Positions 49,535-60,565 of a stretch of DNA of 64,000 nt are shown here, in pieces (the first letter of the stretch is position 1; every line of letters begins with the position of its first letter). Below the pieces are notes generated by a model. The model was not told the DNA's origin, did not search any database, and saw only the letters and a program-made list of their open reading frames with translations. The stretch is from Rallus limicola (lineage: Eukaryota; Chordata; Aves; Gruiformes; Rallidae), in NCBI GenBank assembly GCA_022605955.1, contig JAKCOZ010000005.1, positions 54,189,762 to 54,253,761 on the forward strand, given 5' to 3'. Position numbers and translations under genes: made by a program.

Positions 49535-49710
49535 TAATGATCACCGCTCCTTGTTTTATTATGGGTCTGCTGAGCTCAGAGACCTCAAAATGCCACCTTG
49601 CAAATATTAATTCATGATGCTTCACGTTTGCTTCTGGTGTCAAGGAAACGTTCACAACCATTTTCAGCTAATCGTAAAAACAGAGGCTGTTCCTCACTAT
49701 TGTTCTCATA
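49535..49710. promoter_or_regulatory. possible conserved non-coding element
   Basis: Repeat-free AT-rich sequence with words such as GCAAATATTAATTCATGATG, TTCACGTTTGC, GGAAACGTTC and AGCTAATCGT. These are compatible with homeodomain or forkhead sites and retained CpGs. No open frame of interest. A texture-based call only. Confidence 0.2.
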
Positions 49711-50479
49711 AAAAGTGCTCAGAAAAACGGGGTAGGTCATGTGCTCCATGCATTGCAAATGTCTTTATTTTTAAACAGCATAGCCACACACTCATATTTT
49801 TGTGCCCACTATAAATCGGCTCTATTTGAAAACTAGAGGAATACCATCACATTGGTTTAGCCTCTGGGCTTTTCTTTTGTTTATCCACCAGTCTAGATAA
49901 ACCATCAACTGCAGCCAAGGTTAAACACAAACCAGAGCAAGGTTGTTCACCTGTTTAAATTAGTTTACCTCTACCCATGAATACTGTTTGTGGCTCCCAC
50001 ATCTGCAAGGCACTCCTGCACAGTAGCCTTCAGTCCATACACTGCACCTGCCCTTACATCAAACACCTCAGGCAACCCCAACTCCAGCCCAAATTCAGAG
50101 GGCAAAGGGACAATTTCACCTTCAGTTGAAACATCTGGAATGCATCAAGCTGCCTGCAGTCCCCTTGCACTCTTAGCCCAAATTACTACATGCGATCATG
50201 TAGTTAGGGCCCAGTTCACCTAAACCTGAGCCTAATTTTAAGTTAACTTTATGCAAAGTACTGTGCTGAGTAGGGATGGGTGCTTGCATGCCCTTATAAT
50301 AGAAACCATGTGCGTGCAGACAGAGGAGACCATGACTCGATTTTTCTAGTCTCTTGTCAATCATGTGTTTCCTTCTCTGCAAATTCCCCAGTGACAAACC
50401 CAGCACCCAAACCACACGTATTCTCCCCAGTCACTCACTTATGGTGCTAAGGCTCTAAATTGGTACTCAGTAAGTCTCC
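49711..50479. other. unique non-coding sequence
   Basis: Nothing recognisable: no gene, repeat or RNA gene. Open frames are all 80 codons or shorter. Confidence 0.6.
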
Positions 50480-50745
50480 TTTGCGAGGGAGCTGGGTCAG
50501 CGCTGCCAATATTATAATACAGCCTAATCATTTATCAGTTCTCCCCTTCACACCATTATTCCTCGTCTAACAGCTCTGGCTTTTGGCGCTGAATACTAAT
50601 GTCACTGGCTCATCAGTATGCTGGAGGGCTGCGTGTGCATCTCAGCCACGCACACTGATAGCATGAAATCCATGGAGGGCATAATGAAAATTCACACGCA
50701 GCTCTGTAATACCATCAGCATACTTCAGAGGCTCTTACCTATCCC
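50480..50745. promoter_or_regulatory. possible conserved non-coding element
   Basis: A repeat-free block with an even base mix, motif-like AT words (AATATTATAATACAGCC, CTAATCATTTATCAG) and retained CpGs (GTCAGCGCTG, CTCGTC, TGGCGCTG, CTGCGTGTG, CCACGCAC). GCGTG and CACGC form a short inverted repeat around position 50640. A minus-strand donor, TAG|GTAAGA, lies at its right edge (about 50738) without a convincing acceptor. This is the stretch that most resembles constrained sequence in this part. Confidence 0.25.
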
Positions 50746-53249
50746 TGGCAGGAAGAGCTGGCCCCAGACGTCCCATGGATTTGGCCCTGTCACACTCATC
50801 ACCACAGACACAGACAAGTCTCCTTTGTGAAATGCAAGTGAGCTGCCTGGGGAGGGGGGGGAAAGTCCTTTCCAGGCTGGGTCTACCTTTCCCATTTCCT
50901 ATGCAAACATTTAATTTACACAGCTTTTCCTGCTGTCATACTGAAAGCATGACCTTGAGCAAAAACGCTCTGCTCTTCTTAAGGGCCTAGCGAGCACCTG
51001 AAAGCACAGAAAGTCACATAGAGAGCTGCAGGAGTTCAGCAGCCCTTTGGGGTGTGGGACGTGGTACAAAGCAAGGCAGCAACCACCTTACCTCCACCAG
51101 TGGGGTCCACCAGTGCTGGAATACCTCCAAGAATGGCATTTGTCTGCATTTCGTATTTTTACTACTGTATTTCCATTCCTTGTGGCATCTCCCTGGCCAG
51201 AGAAAAGGTCCATGCTGTGTCTGGGGCAGAAGTCCTGCAAGTGTCACCTCCACCCAGGAGCAATGGGGCTGGTGGGCTGCTTCCCTCCACTGCACTCCTG
51301 GGTTTGCTCCGTAGCACCAAATACAGACACAGCATCTCTGAGATAAATGCCAAGACCCTCATTTGGAGTGCCAGATCCTGACCACACCAAGAAGCTATCC
51401 AAAATTCAACCCAACCTGCCTTTTTGTAGCCAGTACTCAGTGAACCTGGCTTGGGGTGGAGGGGCAGCCAGGGGTCTGTAAGGAAGGATGCCTGTGAATC
51501 CCATTCTGTTTTTCCTTAGACACCTGCACCAGTCTTAATGCCACCCATCCCCCAGTTTATCTGCTTGCATGAGTCAGGACTCTCACAATGATTATATTAC
51601 AGAAAGAGCAGAAAGAAGAGCGAAACCTCACAGTCCCAGGCACTGAGTCACCAGACAGGGACAGTGTATCCCTTCACCAAAGACCTTATGGTATGGCTGA
51701 GCAAGAGAGAAAAGCTAGTATCAAAACAGAGGGAAAAGATGTACCTAAAATCACCCAGTAAGGTAGTGCCCATGCTGAGAACAGATCCAGATCCAAGCCC
51801 TGGACTCAGCACCCTACTGACCTGCCCACGTCACCTCTCATTTCAGGACAATTCAGAAAAGAAACCAAATGTAACACAGAAATAAAAGGCACATAAAAAC
51901 TAGTTGGCTGTCTCCTCATTATATCGCCCTGTACTGTCTGCTCCAGCATTTGGGGCTCTCTTTTCATCCATCCATACAATATACCCACTGTTATCCCCTC
52001 CGACTCCGGAGTCGTGTGACCCGACCATGAAAAAATGGTTCTGATTCATTTACATTAAAGATGTGGATATTTTAAGGGGCATAGAAAACCTTCTCTCGTG
52101 ATTGTTAAATGTCCACAGTGAAGCACACAGAGTATAAGCCACTGGGTCATGAAATGTAGCATTTCTTTCATTCTTATCTCCTTTCTCCAGCTTGCCAGAA
52201 CACTGCAAGCTATCATATTGATATATAAGCAGCAAAATCTCTGTCCCAGAATGGGAAGAAAAAAATTTGCTTTAAAAAACGTTGGCTTTTGCCAGCAAAA
52301 CGCATGGCTACAACTGCATAAACCACAACACAGGTTATTACAAATATTAAATATGAGCAACCAAAGGATAACAAGAAAGTGCAGCTGTGAGCATCGTCTC
52401 GATAATTTGCAGGGAATGTGTGGTGCCATAGGGAAGCAAACATAGCTGGCACGTGGATGCACAGGCTGGAGTTTTCCAGGCAAGCTGAAATAAAATCAAA
52501 TAGGATGGAGAAAAGAGGTTATTCTGCAACCAGATTTCAGGCTCAGTTCCTCAATTAGCTTTCTGATGAAGCATTGCCTTTACTTTGAACCCACTCCTGG
52601 GGGAACAGGCATACAGCTGATGTATCTTATGTGCAGACCACTCTCACGTGCGGGAAATGCCTATTTACAAGCAAGGCAGATCACAGGAAGAAAATTACTA
52701 TCTCAGCCTCCCACTCCCAACCCTACCAGTTCTCCCCTGCCTCCTACTCACCAGACAAAGCCTCTGGCCCCACTTTCTTTGCATTATGCCTGAGCAGTCA
52801 GCAAAGACTTGACTGTCACAGGTGCTGTCTGTGTCAAGGGATCACTCCCCTCAAACCACGTACACGTCCCACAGACCTTGGAGAAAACAGGCATCTGGTC
52901 TTGAAAGTCCACAGCAGGTACTAAAAAGACCTTTAGAACCACTCGCTGCGGGAGGCACGGCAAATCACATCAGCGGAAGGACCTGTCCCCAGGCTGGGGA
53001 CGTAAGGGACCTCGGGGACCCATTATTGAGACTAATAATATAGTATCCGTGCATGGAGCGATCTGTCATGTGTTCTGCCAGCCAACACGCACTGCAGTCT
53101 ATCTTTATAAATTAGCCTCCATTTCCCCTTTTGTAAGGGAAGAAGAGGAGAGTCTCTAGCAGATTCCCACATCTTAGAGAAGAAATCCTATATTATTAAT
53201 ATGGCCATCCATCATGCTGCCTGCTCTGTAAGAAAGGCACTTCTTTTAG
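50746..53249. other. unique non-coding sequence
   Basis: No gene or interspersed repeat recognised. A minus-strand frame at 52055-52483 (142 codons) is hydrophobic and cysteine-rich but has no known motif. CpG-bearing sequence occurs around 52945-53085 near the next entry. Confidence 0.55.
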
Positions 53250-53297
53250 CACAGAAATCAATCCTTTCCAATGGAAAGGAAACAAACGTAATCACTA
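53250..53297 (+). other. candidate exon, 48 nt (unverified), containing an inverted repeat
   Basis: The acceptor GGCACTTCTTTTAG and donor CTA|GTAAGT bound 48 nt open in two frames, one reading QKSILSNGKETNVIT. Inside it TCCTTTCC (53262-53269) and GGAAAGGA (53273-53280) form a perfect inverted repeat around AAT, with a CCAAT word at its centre. It could be an exon, a protein-binding palindrome or chance. Confidence 0.15.
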
Positions 53298-54023
53298 GTA
53301 AGTATCGCTAGTCCTTCTTGGCTTTTGCATCTGGGGCCCCAAACATCTTGATATTCTTCATGGATTTTCAGTGCTGACCAAAAGTTCAACTCACTGCTAG
53401 TGAAATTTCTGGAGGAAGCTGGGAGTGTCCCATCTGAAAGCTATAAAGAGCTCCATGCAGCACAACAGAAAACACGCATATGTCTGCAACAGATTTATTT
53501 GTTGGATTAAGAAGTCTTCCCTAAAGTTGCATTTTATATCCCAAACTCAGAGAAGCATCCCCAATCAGGATATTGCTTAAATACATGATTAATTTTAAAG
53601 CAGACATGCCAAATACACGATCTGTTGGCCAGCTCCATCCTGCACAATACATTCACCATGCGCTATGTATCATATTCTCCAGAACTAGATTTTCATTCCA
53701 TCAGTTATTTTTCTTGCATTCCTGACTGCAAAGGCCAGCAGCCTGGTGAAACCAGGACAGCAGCATCCGTCTGCTTGTGTGGGTAACCAATGGTAGTGAT
53801 GCTCAGTTGCAAATACTACAGACTCTTTTCATTCAGATGGACGTCAGAAGTCATCCTTCCCATCCCCCACAGTGCATCTGGATCAGGACTCTCAAATTCC
53901 TGATTTCTCCCATCTGTGGTTCCTCTGGATCTCAAAAGGGGATCTCACTTCTACCAACCTCTCTAGGCTCACCAGAAAGTGTCCTGCTCACTACAAGCAC
54001 ATCAGTCTATGCACAGTACTCAC
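53298..54023. other. unique non-coding sequence
   Basis: Nothing recognisable. AT-rich in the middle with short open frames only. Confidence 0.6.
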
Positions 54024-54075
54024 GGGGGAATTTGGCTACAAGTTTTCCGTCTGCAGCGTAGTTCAGATGTCTTTC
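54024..54075 (-). other. candidate exon, 52 nt (unverified)
   Basis: On the minus strand the acceptor is TTCCCTTTTTTTGGGATCTTCTTTCAG and the donor is CCCCC|GTGAGT. Two frames are open. One reads ERHLNYAADGKLVAKFP, which has a natural-looking composition and is CpG-bearing at the DNA level. I cannot place it in a family. Along with 40048-40104 it is among the better minus-strand candidates, but the two are not shown to belong together. Confidence 0.22.
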
Positions 54076-54306
54076 CTGAAAGAAGATCCCAAAAAAAGGG
54101 AAGAATGTAACCATCTATCTAAAGAAAGAAAGGAGGAATGCAGAGAATGAATCCACCAACATCAAAACCCAAGAAGCTGCCTTTTAGCCACCAGGAAAAT
54201 CTCACTGGTAGACTTGATTTTTCTCACCCCAGACAGGAGTAATGTTTTCTTTCCTTTTTTTTTTTCCCTTCCATTTGCTGAATGTGTTCATTCTACAGAG
54301 GGATTT

Positions 54307-54326
54307 AAAAAAAAAAAAAAAAAAAA
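54307..54326. repeat. poly-A tract (20 A)
   Basis: Twenty consecutive A residues. There is no clear element body 5' of it, and pyrimidine-rich sequence lies just upstream (54250-54275). It could be a decayed retrocopy tail, but nothing supports that directly. Confidence 0.9.
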
Positions 54327-55164
54327 GACAACAGACATTCATGGCCCCCAGCTGTCAAAAGCCACAAAATGCCTGAGGCTGTCTGTCTTCTTGCAAATGC
54401 TGAAGCCGTTTTCCTGTAGCGTATGTTCTCATTAATCAAGTTTCAGACCCAGCTCAGTCTATATCGCTGCCCAGAAGATGAGAGAGACACTTTGGGGTCA
54501 GTAATGTAACGCAGCATCACCGAATCTCCCACGGTGTTGTCAGACGCAGACGTGTCAGCTGGGCTCGTCTCCCACTGAAGTCAGGGGTAGGTTTTTCTTT
54601 TAACGTGGCTCAATTCAAAGCCAGGATCAATGGCTGAAGAAGAGATGTAATATCTACAGACTGGAGGACTGTTTCTTTGAACATCATCACCAGAAAAAAG
54701 CACAGCCCCTGACCCGTCAGAATTAAACAGTTGTGATGGGTTGACTTAACTCCATCCCAGCCTAATACAATAGTGTTTAATTTCCACTGAACCACTAGAC
54801 CTGGACCTGGCTAGTGACTGGTATTGTTCCCCAAGCTCCTCTTGCTGAAGACCAGAGAGCAAACAGGGTCTTGGTACATGGATATGTGTGGGGTTCCCAG
54901 AGGGAGAACCACCCATTCACCATTTGCTGCTGGGGAAACATACCCCTGCCTGGGGTTCTCGCTTCAAAAAGAAAGTTGAAGAGCTGTAAATGCTTCAGGG
55001 AAGAGCACTAATAAATGGTCAAAACCAGTCTTGAGTGAGGTTAAAAGTCAATCTGCTCACTTAATGCAACAGAAAGTTAAAACATGACAATGTTTGGGCA
55101 CATTGGTATTGCAAGGAGAGACCTTTTCCAGTATTGGAGCCTGTCTCACCTGGCAAAAGCAAAA

Positions 55165-55172
55165 TGACGTCA
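55165..55172. promoter_or_regulatory. TGACGTCA palindrome (CRE-type)
   Basis: A perfect eight-base cAMP-response-element palindrome, the site bound by CREB/ATF proteins, in non-coding sequence. One such word is expected about once per 65 kb by chance, less in CpG-poor DNA. No promoter features surround it. Confidence 0.3.
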
Positions 55173-58089
55173 CATGCCTGCAAGTTTTGGCTTGAAGACA
55201 TTCAAACTTGAAATCCAGAGCTACAGAAATTGAATGGGGACAATCACAAAGAAGTGGAACAGACTCGCCAGCACGGTGGCAAGCTCAGGGGAAACTCGTA
55301 TGCTCCCACTTAGCCAGCAGCTGGACAGAGACTGTGCAGCTCTGGCACGTGCTGTGCCCGCAGAACCCTCTCATCTTGCTCACAGCCACAGGGTTTGAAT
55401 AAATGAAAACCAAGGCCAGCAAAGAGCAAGCAGTGACATGACCCACTGCTCACTGCCAGCTCAGCAACATCGCCCACGGGGCCAATCTGCCCAACGCAGG
55501 CTGGAGCAATTGGACATAATTGCCCCTTCTTAATGTTCTCACCTCCAGAAAAGCCACAAAAGGGCCTCCCACATCTCCAGCAGCAGCAGAGGACCTTGCC
55601 CTTATGTGGGAGCCCAGCAGGCTGCTTGCAAAGCTCATCTTGGCCAACATGTCAGGTTACCTTCACTTTGGTAATGAGGTATTTCACATCTTGCACTTCT
55701 CTCCTTTATGTCAGGTGGAGGGTCAAGGCAGGACAGCTTCACTGTGAAGCATCTGTCACATGCCAATATTCAATTAATGGCTGTGAAAATGTACATCTGG
55801 GATCTAGGGGCAGCCACATGATGTGAGCATCACCACAGAAAGAGAAGCATTAGAGAAAGGAAGAAGCAAGAAATAGTGCAGAGTCCTACACATGCTCCTG
55901 GGAGAAAAATTACCTTTCTCCACCTCATTTCATTCACAAAGATGGTTTTGCTTAGGAGGTTTCTATCTTATCTCATCATTCAGGTCAACTTTAAACTGCT
56001 GATAATTTTAATTTCAGCAGGCAGTTAATGTGCTAATCAGAACTGATGGCTCTCAGCAGGATGGAAAATCCCAAGCATGGACATGATTATTGGTCTTCTA
56101 AAGAAAAACACTGGCATGTAAAAAAACCAACCACAACAAACAAAAAAACCCACAAAAATAAACTTTTTTTTTTTCCTCCTATAGGGATTGTTTACTGCTT
56201 TCTGCACTCCACGTGTTAATTCACTCACATGGGTCTGTTTTATACCCAGGGTTACCCAGGCACACATTACTTCATCTGCTGCATCTGAGAGCAGCAGGAG
56301 GGACAGAGCACGGGGCAAATGGTAACGGGAGCTCCCTGTTTCTTGTGCCACTAACCACAGCTCTCTTGCTTCTCAGGAGCTGACAGTCAGGCTGAAATCC
56401 CACACCTGCAACCCCAGGAGGTGCCCACAAGGATGGCTTCCTAAAGGAGCAGGGCTTCATCTGGAGGGAGAGTACAGATGTGGCCCAGAAGTTCAGGACA
56501 GTAAAGGCCACAAAATTGCTTTCTTCAGATTCCCATGCCAGATCTGGGGTACCCAGAAGAGGAGGTGCCTTCAGAATGGGACCCAGGTCCCCAACCCTGC
56601 CTTGCTGTGAGTTCCTGTGGGTGGGCTCGCAACCAGGGAGAAGAGAAATATCTCCTCTGCTTTCCTTGAGTCAGGCTTGTAAAATACAGCCTCTTGGAGA
56701 GACCAGCATGCTAATAAATCCTAACCTGCCTGGGTGACGCATGGTTGTGTGATATGATCAGTCCCGGAGGGAGGCAATCACTGCCTGACAAGATTAAACT
56801 GACAGGGCCCCGCAGTGGGTGGGCAGGATGAGGAAGCTCCCACTCAATGGTCCAAGCTTTCCTCCAGCCCCTTCACATGCAGCAGTGCTCCCTGAGCAGG
56901 CCAGTGTTTGAATAGGGAGGCGGTTGTGGCAAAGACTGCAACCAACTCACCCAAAGCAAAGTCTCTAGTCAGGAGCAGACTTCAGGATTGATCCCAAGAC
57001 CAAGGGTGGGATCTTTGCTCCCTCAGAGTCTGGACATACAGCACCCCCTGACTAGCAAATTCTGGACTCCAGGAACTGCTCAAGTATCACCCAGGATGGT
57101 TCAGATAAGACAAGCACGGATAAAAGTAGGAAAATTTCTCCCAGATTCCAGGATACTTCTTGCAGCAACAATGTCTCTTCACTGCTTTCTTCCCCAGTAT
57201 CACCAGTCTAAGTTAGCCAAGGCACTGTGCAGTTCACACCCAGAAGCCACACACCCTCAGTGCACTCAGGAGAAGGCGCATCCCAAACCAGACAGCAGAA
57301 CAAGACACCCCACAGCCAGTTCGACTCCAAACCACCCTAGATCCCAACAGACTCATGCAAACCCCATGCTGGAGGTGTCTCAGTGCAGAGCCCAAGGCAC
57401 ATGTCTGTGAAAGGCTGAGCACAGGAGCAACATGGCTTGAGCAGTCAAGTTTAGTGGTCCAGGACATGATAACACAGAGCATGCAGCTCATTACAGGGTA
57501 TGAATCTGTCCCTACAGCCAACCCTTTAGACCCAGCACGTGGCTTTCCTGCCTGCTTATCCTCAGTCTCAGGCCTGCTATGCAGCCATCCCTAGCAGGGG
57601 CCACCAGCCCTTTCCAAAATAGATATTAAAGGAGATACACAGAGAAAAATCAGGCACTTCTGCAGCATTTTCTCATTCTCTGCCTACCTGAAAACAGCAA
57701 ATTGAGAACTCGGCACTCAGGCAGCAGTGCACAAGGGCATCCATGGTATAAGTGAGTTCTGAGATGCTCAGCTGGCAGCCTCTTTGTGGAAATACTACAG
57801 TTCCTTATCAGCCTGGGTGCTCTTGTGTTTCGTCTTTCAAAGAAATCCAATTAACCTGCTTCCTTTTGTACTTAGTACTTCTAACGCCAAAGAGCATCAC
57901 CTGGAAGACCTTTTGTAGGCACAATAAATGCCATGGCAACTGCAGAGATATTTCCAAGAAATCCCAGCTGCAGCCTTTGGACTGCAAGTCCAGGAGACAT
58001 TTCCCACATCGTAATTTTTCTCCTTCAGTATCCTCTGTTTCTGGGGCAGTATTGACTAAGTGTTAAGCCTCCAGACTGAATTTCTGATT

Positions 58090-58450
58090 CCATCTCTTGA
58101 AAGAGCAAGAACCCATCGTTTCAATTTATCTGGAAATGCTTGCACAGAAACGCTGATCACTGTGATTAATTGTCACATCTGCGGGAGCATCCTGTTCAGG
58201 GAAAAATTAGACTCAGTTCTACATGAGTTATTTACGACCCAGCTGCTCCAACCATTAAAATTGCCCTGAATATCTGCTTTCCCTGCCACAGTTTGAACAA
58301 GCAGATTAGTCCTTGAAATCACAAGCCCCCGTGTTTTCCAGCTCAGTACAGCTCATCGCAAAATAAAGGCCTTGCCTCAATAAATAGCGCTGTTAAGGCA
58401 CTCCTGCTGGAACAAGCCTTCCCTAGCCATGCTGCGACTCCGGAAAGAGC
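58090..58450. promoter_or_regulatory. possible conserved non-coding element
   Basis: Repeat-free sequence with a near-palindromic AT core (TGTGATTAATTGTCACA at 58161-58177) that resembles paired homeodomain sites. It also has retained CpGs (CATCGTTTC, AACGCTG, CTGCGGG, TACGACC, CATCGCA, AGCGCTG). No open frame of interest. A texture-based call. Confidence 0.22.
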
Positions 58451-60518
58451 CTGTTCTGAGCACTAAAGAAATCCATCAGAAATAACCTTGGAATTTGTGT
58501 GTTTATATCTGTGTAGCTGTGGAAACACAGCGGGAGTGGGTTGTGTTTTTGTTTTGAGAGGCAAATAGAAAATCTATGATACTCTACGATATTCCAAGGC
58601 TTCCCTCCCCTCCTCCCCTTGCGAGCAAAAGGCTCTTGTCTAAGTTGGGCTTTTCTATGAACTCCTCCCCTGCCCCAGCAGCGTTGAGCACATCCCTTGG
58701 TGTCCTCACCCCTAATTGCTCTCAGACTGTTGCAACACTTCTCATGCTCTCGGCTGGATACAACAAGCTGAGGGTTGTCTTGGCTTTGGAGGAAGTGGGG
58801 CCGACCCCCCAGTCTTGATAAATCCACACTTCTGGGTGGGGTGTCTGGGAGACATGCAAGGAGCCTCTCTGAGAGATGAATCACCTGTTACTTGGGATGA
58901 AATAGGTTTTCTTCTCTACAGTGTGCAGGAGACACTGCCCAGACATCTGCAGCCCACGGAGAGGCCAAAGAGCGCAGCACAAAGCATCTGCTGAGGCATG
59001 TCTCTGGTTGGATCCTCGCACAAACAAATGCCACCAAACTATCCACAGGAATAATTAGCTTATCCTTTGCATTTTCACTGCTCCACTCCTTTCTTCTCAC
59101 TGCTCCTGCTCCCATTCCACCTCCTTTGCACCACTGCTGTAAAGGCTCCCTGATGCCCTCTTCTCTCTGGTTTCCTTTCGAACCTGCAGCCCAGCCCCAG
59201 AGGGGTGAAGCCTGAGAAGCACGGACTGAGCTGTCTTGTCCAAGTCACCATACTGCCCCATCACCAAAAAGATCTCTTCTTTTCTCCCTTCTTTGGGTCA
59301 GGACTTCTGCAGTGGGAGTAGACATTCACCCTGCTGCCAACTCAAGCATTCACCTGCCTTTGAGTAACCTCCTTTCTGGCACAGGAAAACCTCAAGGCAA
59401 ACCTCTGTTAGGGTAGTGATCAGCTCAGAGGCACCCACGCTGCAAACTCCTCATAAAAGCCCCATTGCAAACTCCCTGTTGCCTAGGTCGCATCAAAACT
59501 TCTTTCTCAGTACCTGCATGGCACCATCCACACCAGTCTCAGCTGGAGCCTTGAGCACCTCTGTAATGTTAATACTAGGTGCAACCTATTAGTGTAACCC
59601 AGCTATTGCAAACTGTCTCAATGCATGAGCTTGCCTCTAATGATGTCTGCACCCATGAGGTGTTATTCCCTGCAGCAACTCCAGTGAACAGAGTAACCTG
59701 GGGCAGTAAAACATTCTGGTCTAAGGTAGGGTTAAGCAGCTGATGATAAAGTATCATCACCACCATAATTGAAACCCACACACAGAGCACCAGATGTATT
59801 CAGCATCCTGCAAACAGAGGCTCCAGGCCAGCACTTAGTGACATGTGAGCCAAAGGGTTTTCCCAGAACTAGGCTGAGCCTGGAGTCAGGCTTGGGAAGG
59901 GAACTGTTCCTTGTGGCAGGGCTACCCTCCAAGAGAGCACATGGGACACCACCAGAAAAGGGGCATGGGACTGGCGCTGTCCTCCACTGAGGATGCACAG
60001 GAGGAGAGGATGCAAAAAAACCCAGGCAAGTTGTGGGGAGGAGATGCTGCTCCATCAAAATGGATTTTCCAGACCATCTGTTGTAGCCACAAAGTCAGCC
60101 TCACCCATGAGGGAGGCAGGCCCCAGGGCTGGAGGCTTCCCACTGCTGTTGTGTTCATTAGGAGGAAAAGTGTCGTTAAGTGGTAGTTAGCGATCGGCCA
60201 GGAGGCAAAAGGCTTTCCTGGATGCAGGGGTGCCACCACCTTGGGGACTCTGGATTCCTACGATGGCCACTTTGTACAATTCCCTTTGTGGTCAGAAACC
60301 AGACCCCAGTGCTCAGCAGGAGCATTTATAGCCACAACCTTAGCACATGGCTCCTGCCCCTCGTTGCAGCTCTGGTGAGGAAGATAATAGCCCTGGGAGC
60401 AACTTGCAGTTTTCAGAGGCAATGGAGGCAGAGGAGACACCCATGCCCATGCTGGATGTTATCATTGATCTCCTGCTGTGTATATGACATATGCTCTGCT
60501 ACTCTTGCGTTTAAACAG
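58451..60518. other. unique non-coding sequence
   Basis: No gene recognised. Overlapping frames of 70-153 codons on both strands have no motif. The right edge provides the acceptor of the next entry. Confidence 0.6.
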
Positions 60519-60565
60519 GGATGAGATACAAAGGATACATGAGGGAAATGAGGGCAATTAGTGAG
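60519..60565 (+). other. candidate exon, 47 nt (unverified)
   Basis: The acceptor CTCTGCTACTCTTGCGTTTAAACAG and donor GAG|GTGAGT are both strong. Only one frame is open: two leading bases, then MRYKGYMREMRAISE ending exactly at the donor. The opposite strand carries a 186-codon frame (60511-61071). No family recognised. The paired strong signals make this one of the better plus-strand candidates. Confidence 0.22.

Larger units (their letters stand above)
54076..58089. other. unique non-coding sequence
   Basis: No gene recognised. It includes 20 A residues (54307-54326), a cAMP-response-type palindrome (55165-55172), an A/C-rich patch (56118-56160) followed by a T-run, and frames of up to 140 codons without motifs (for example 56988-57410). 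Confidence 0.55.
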
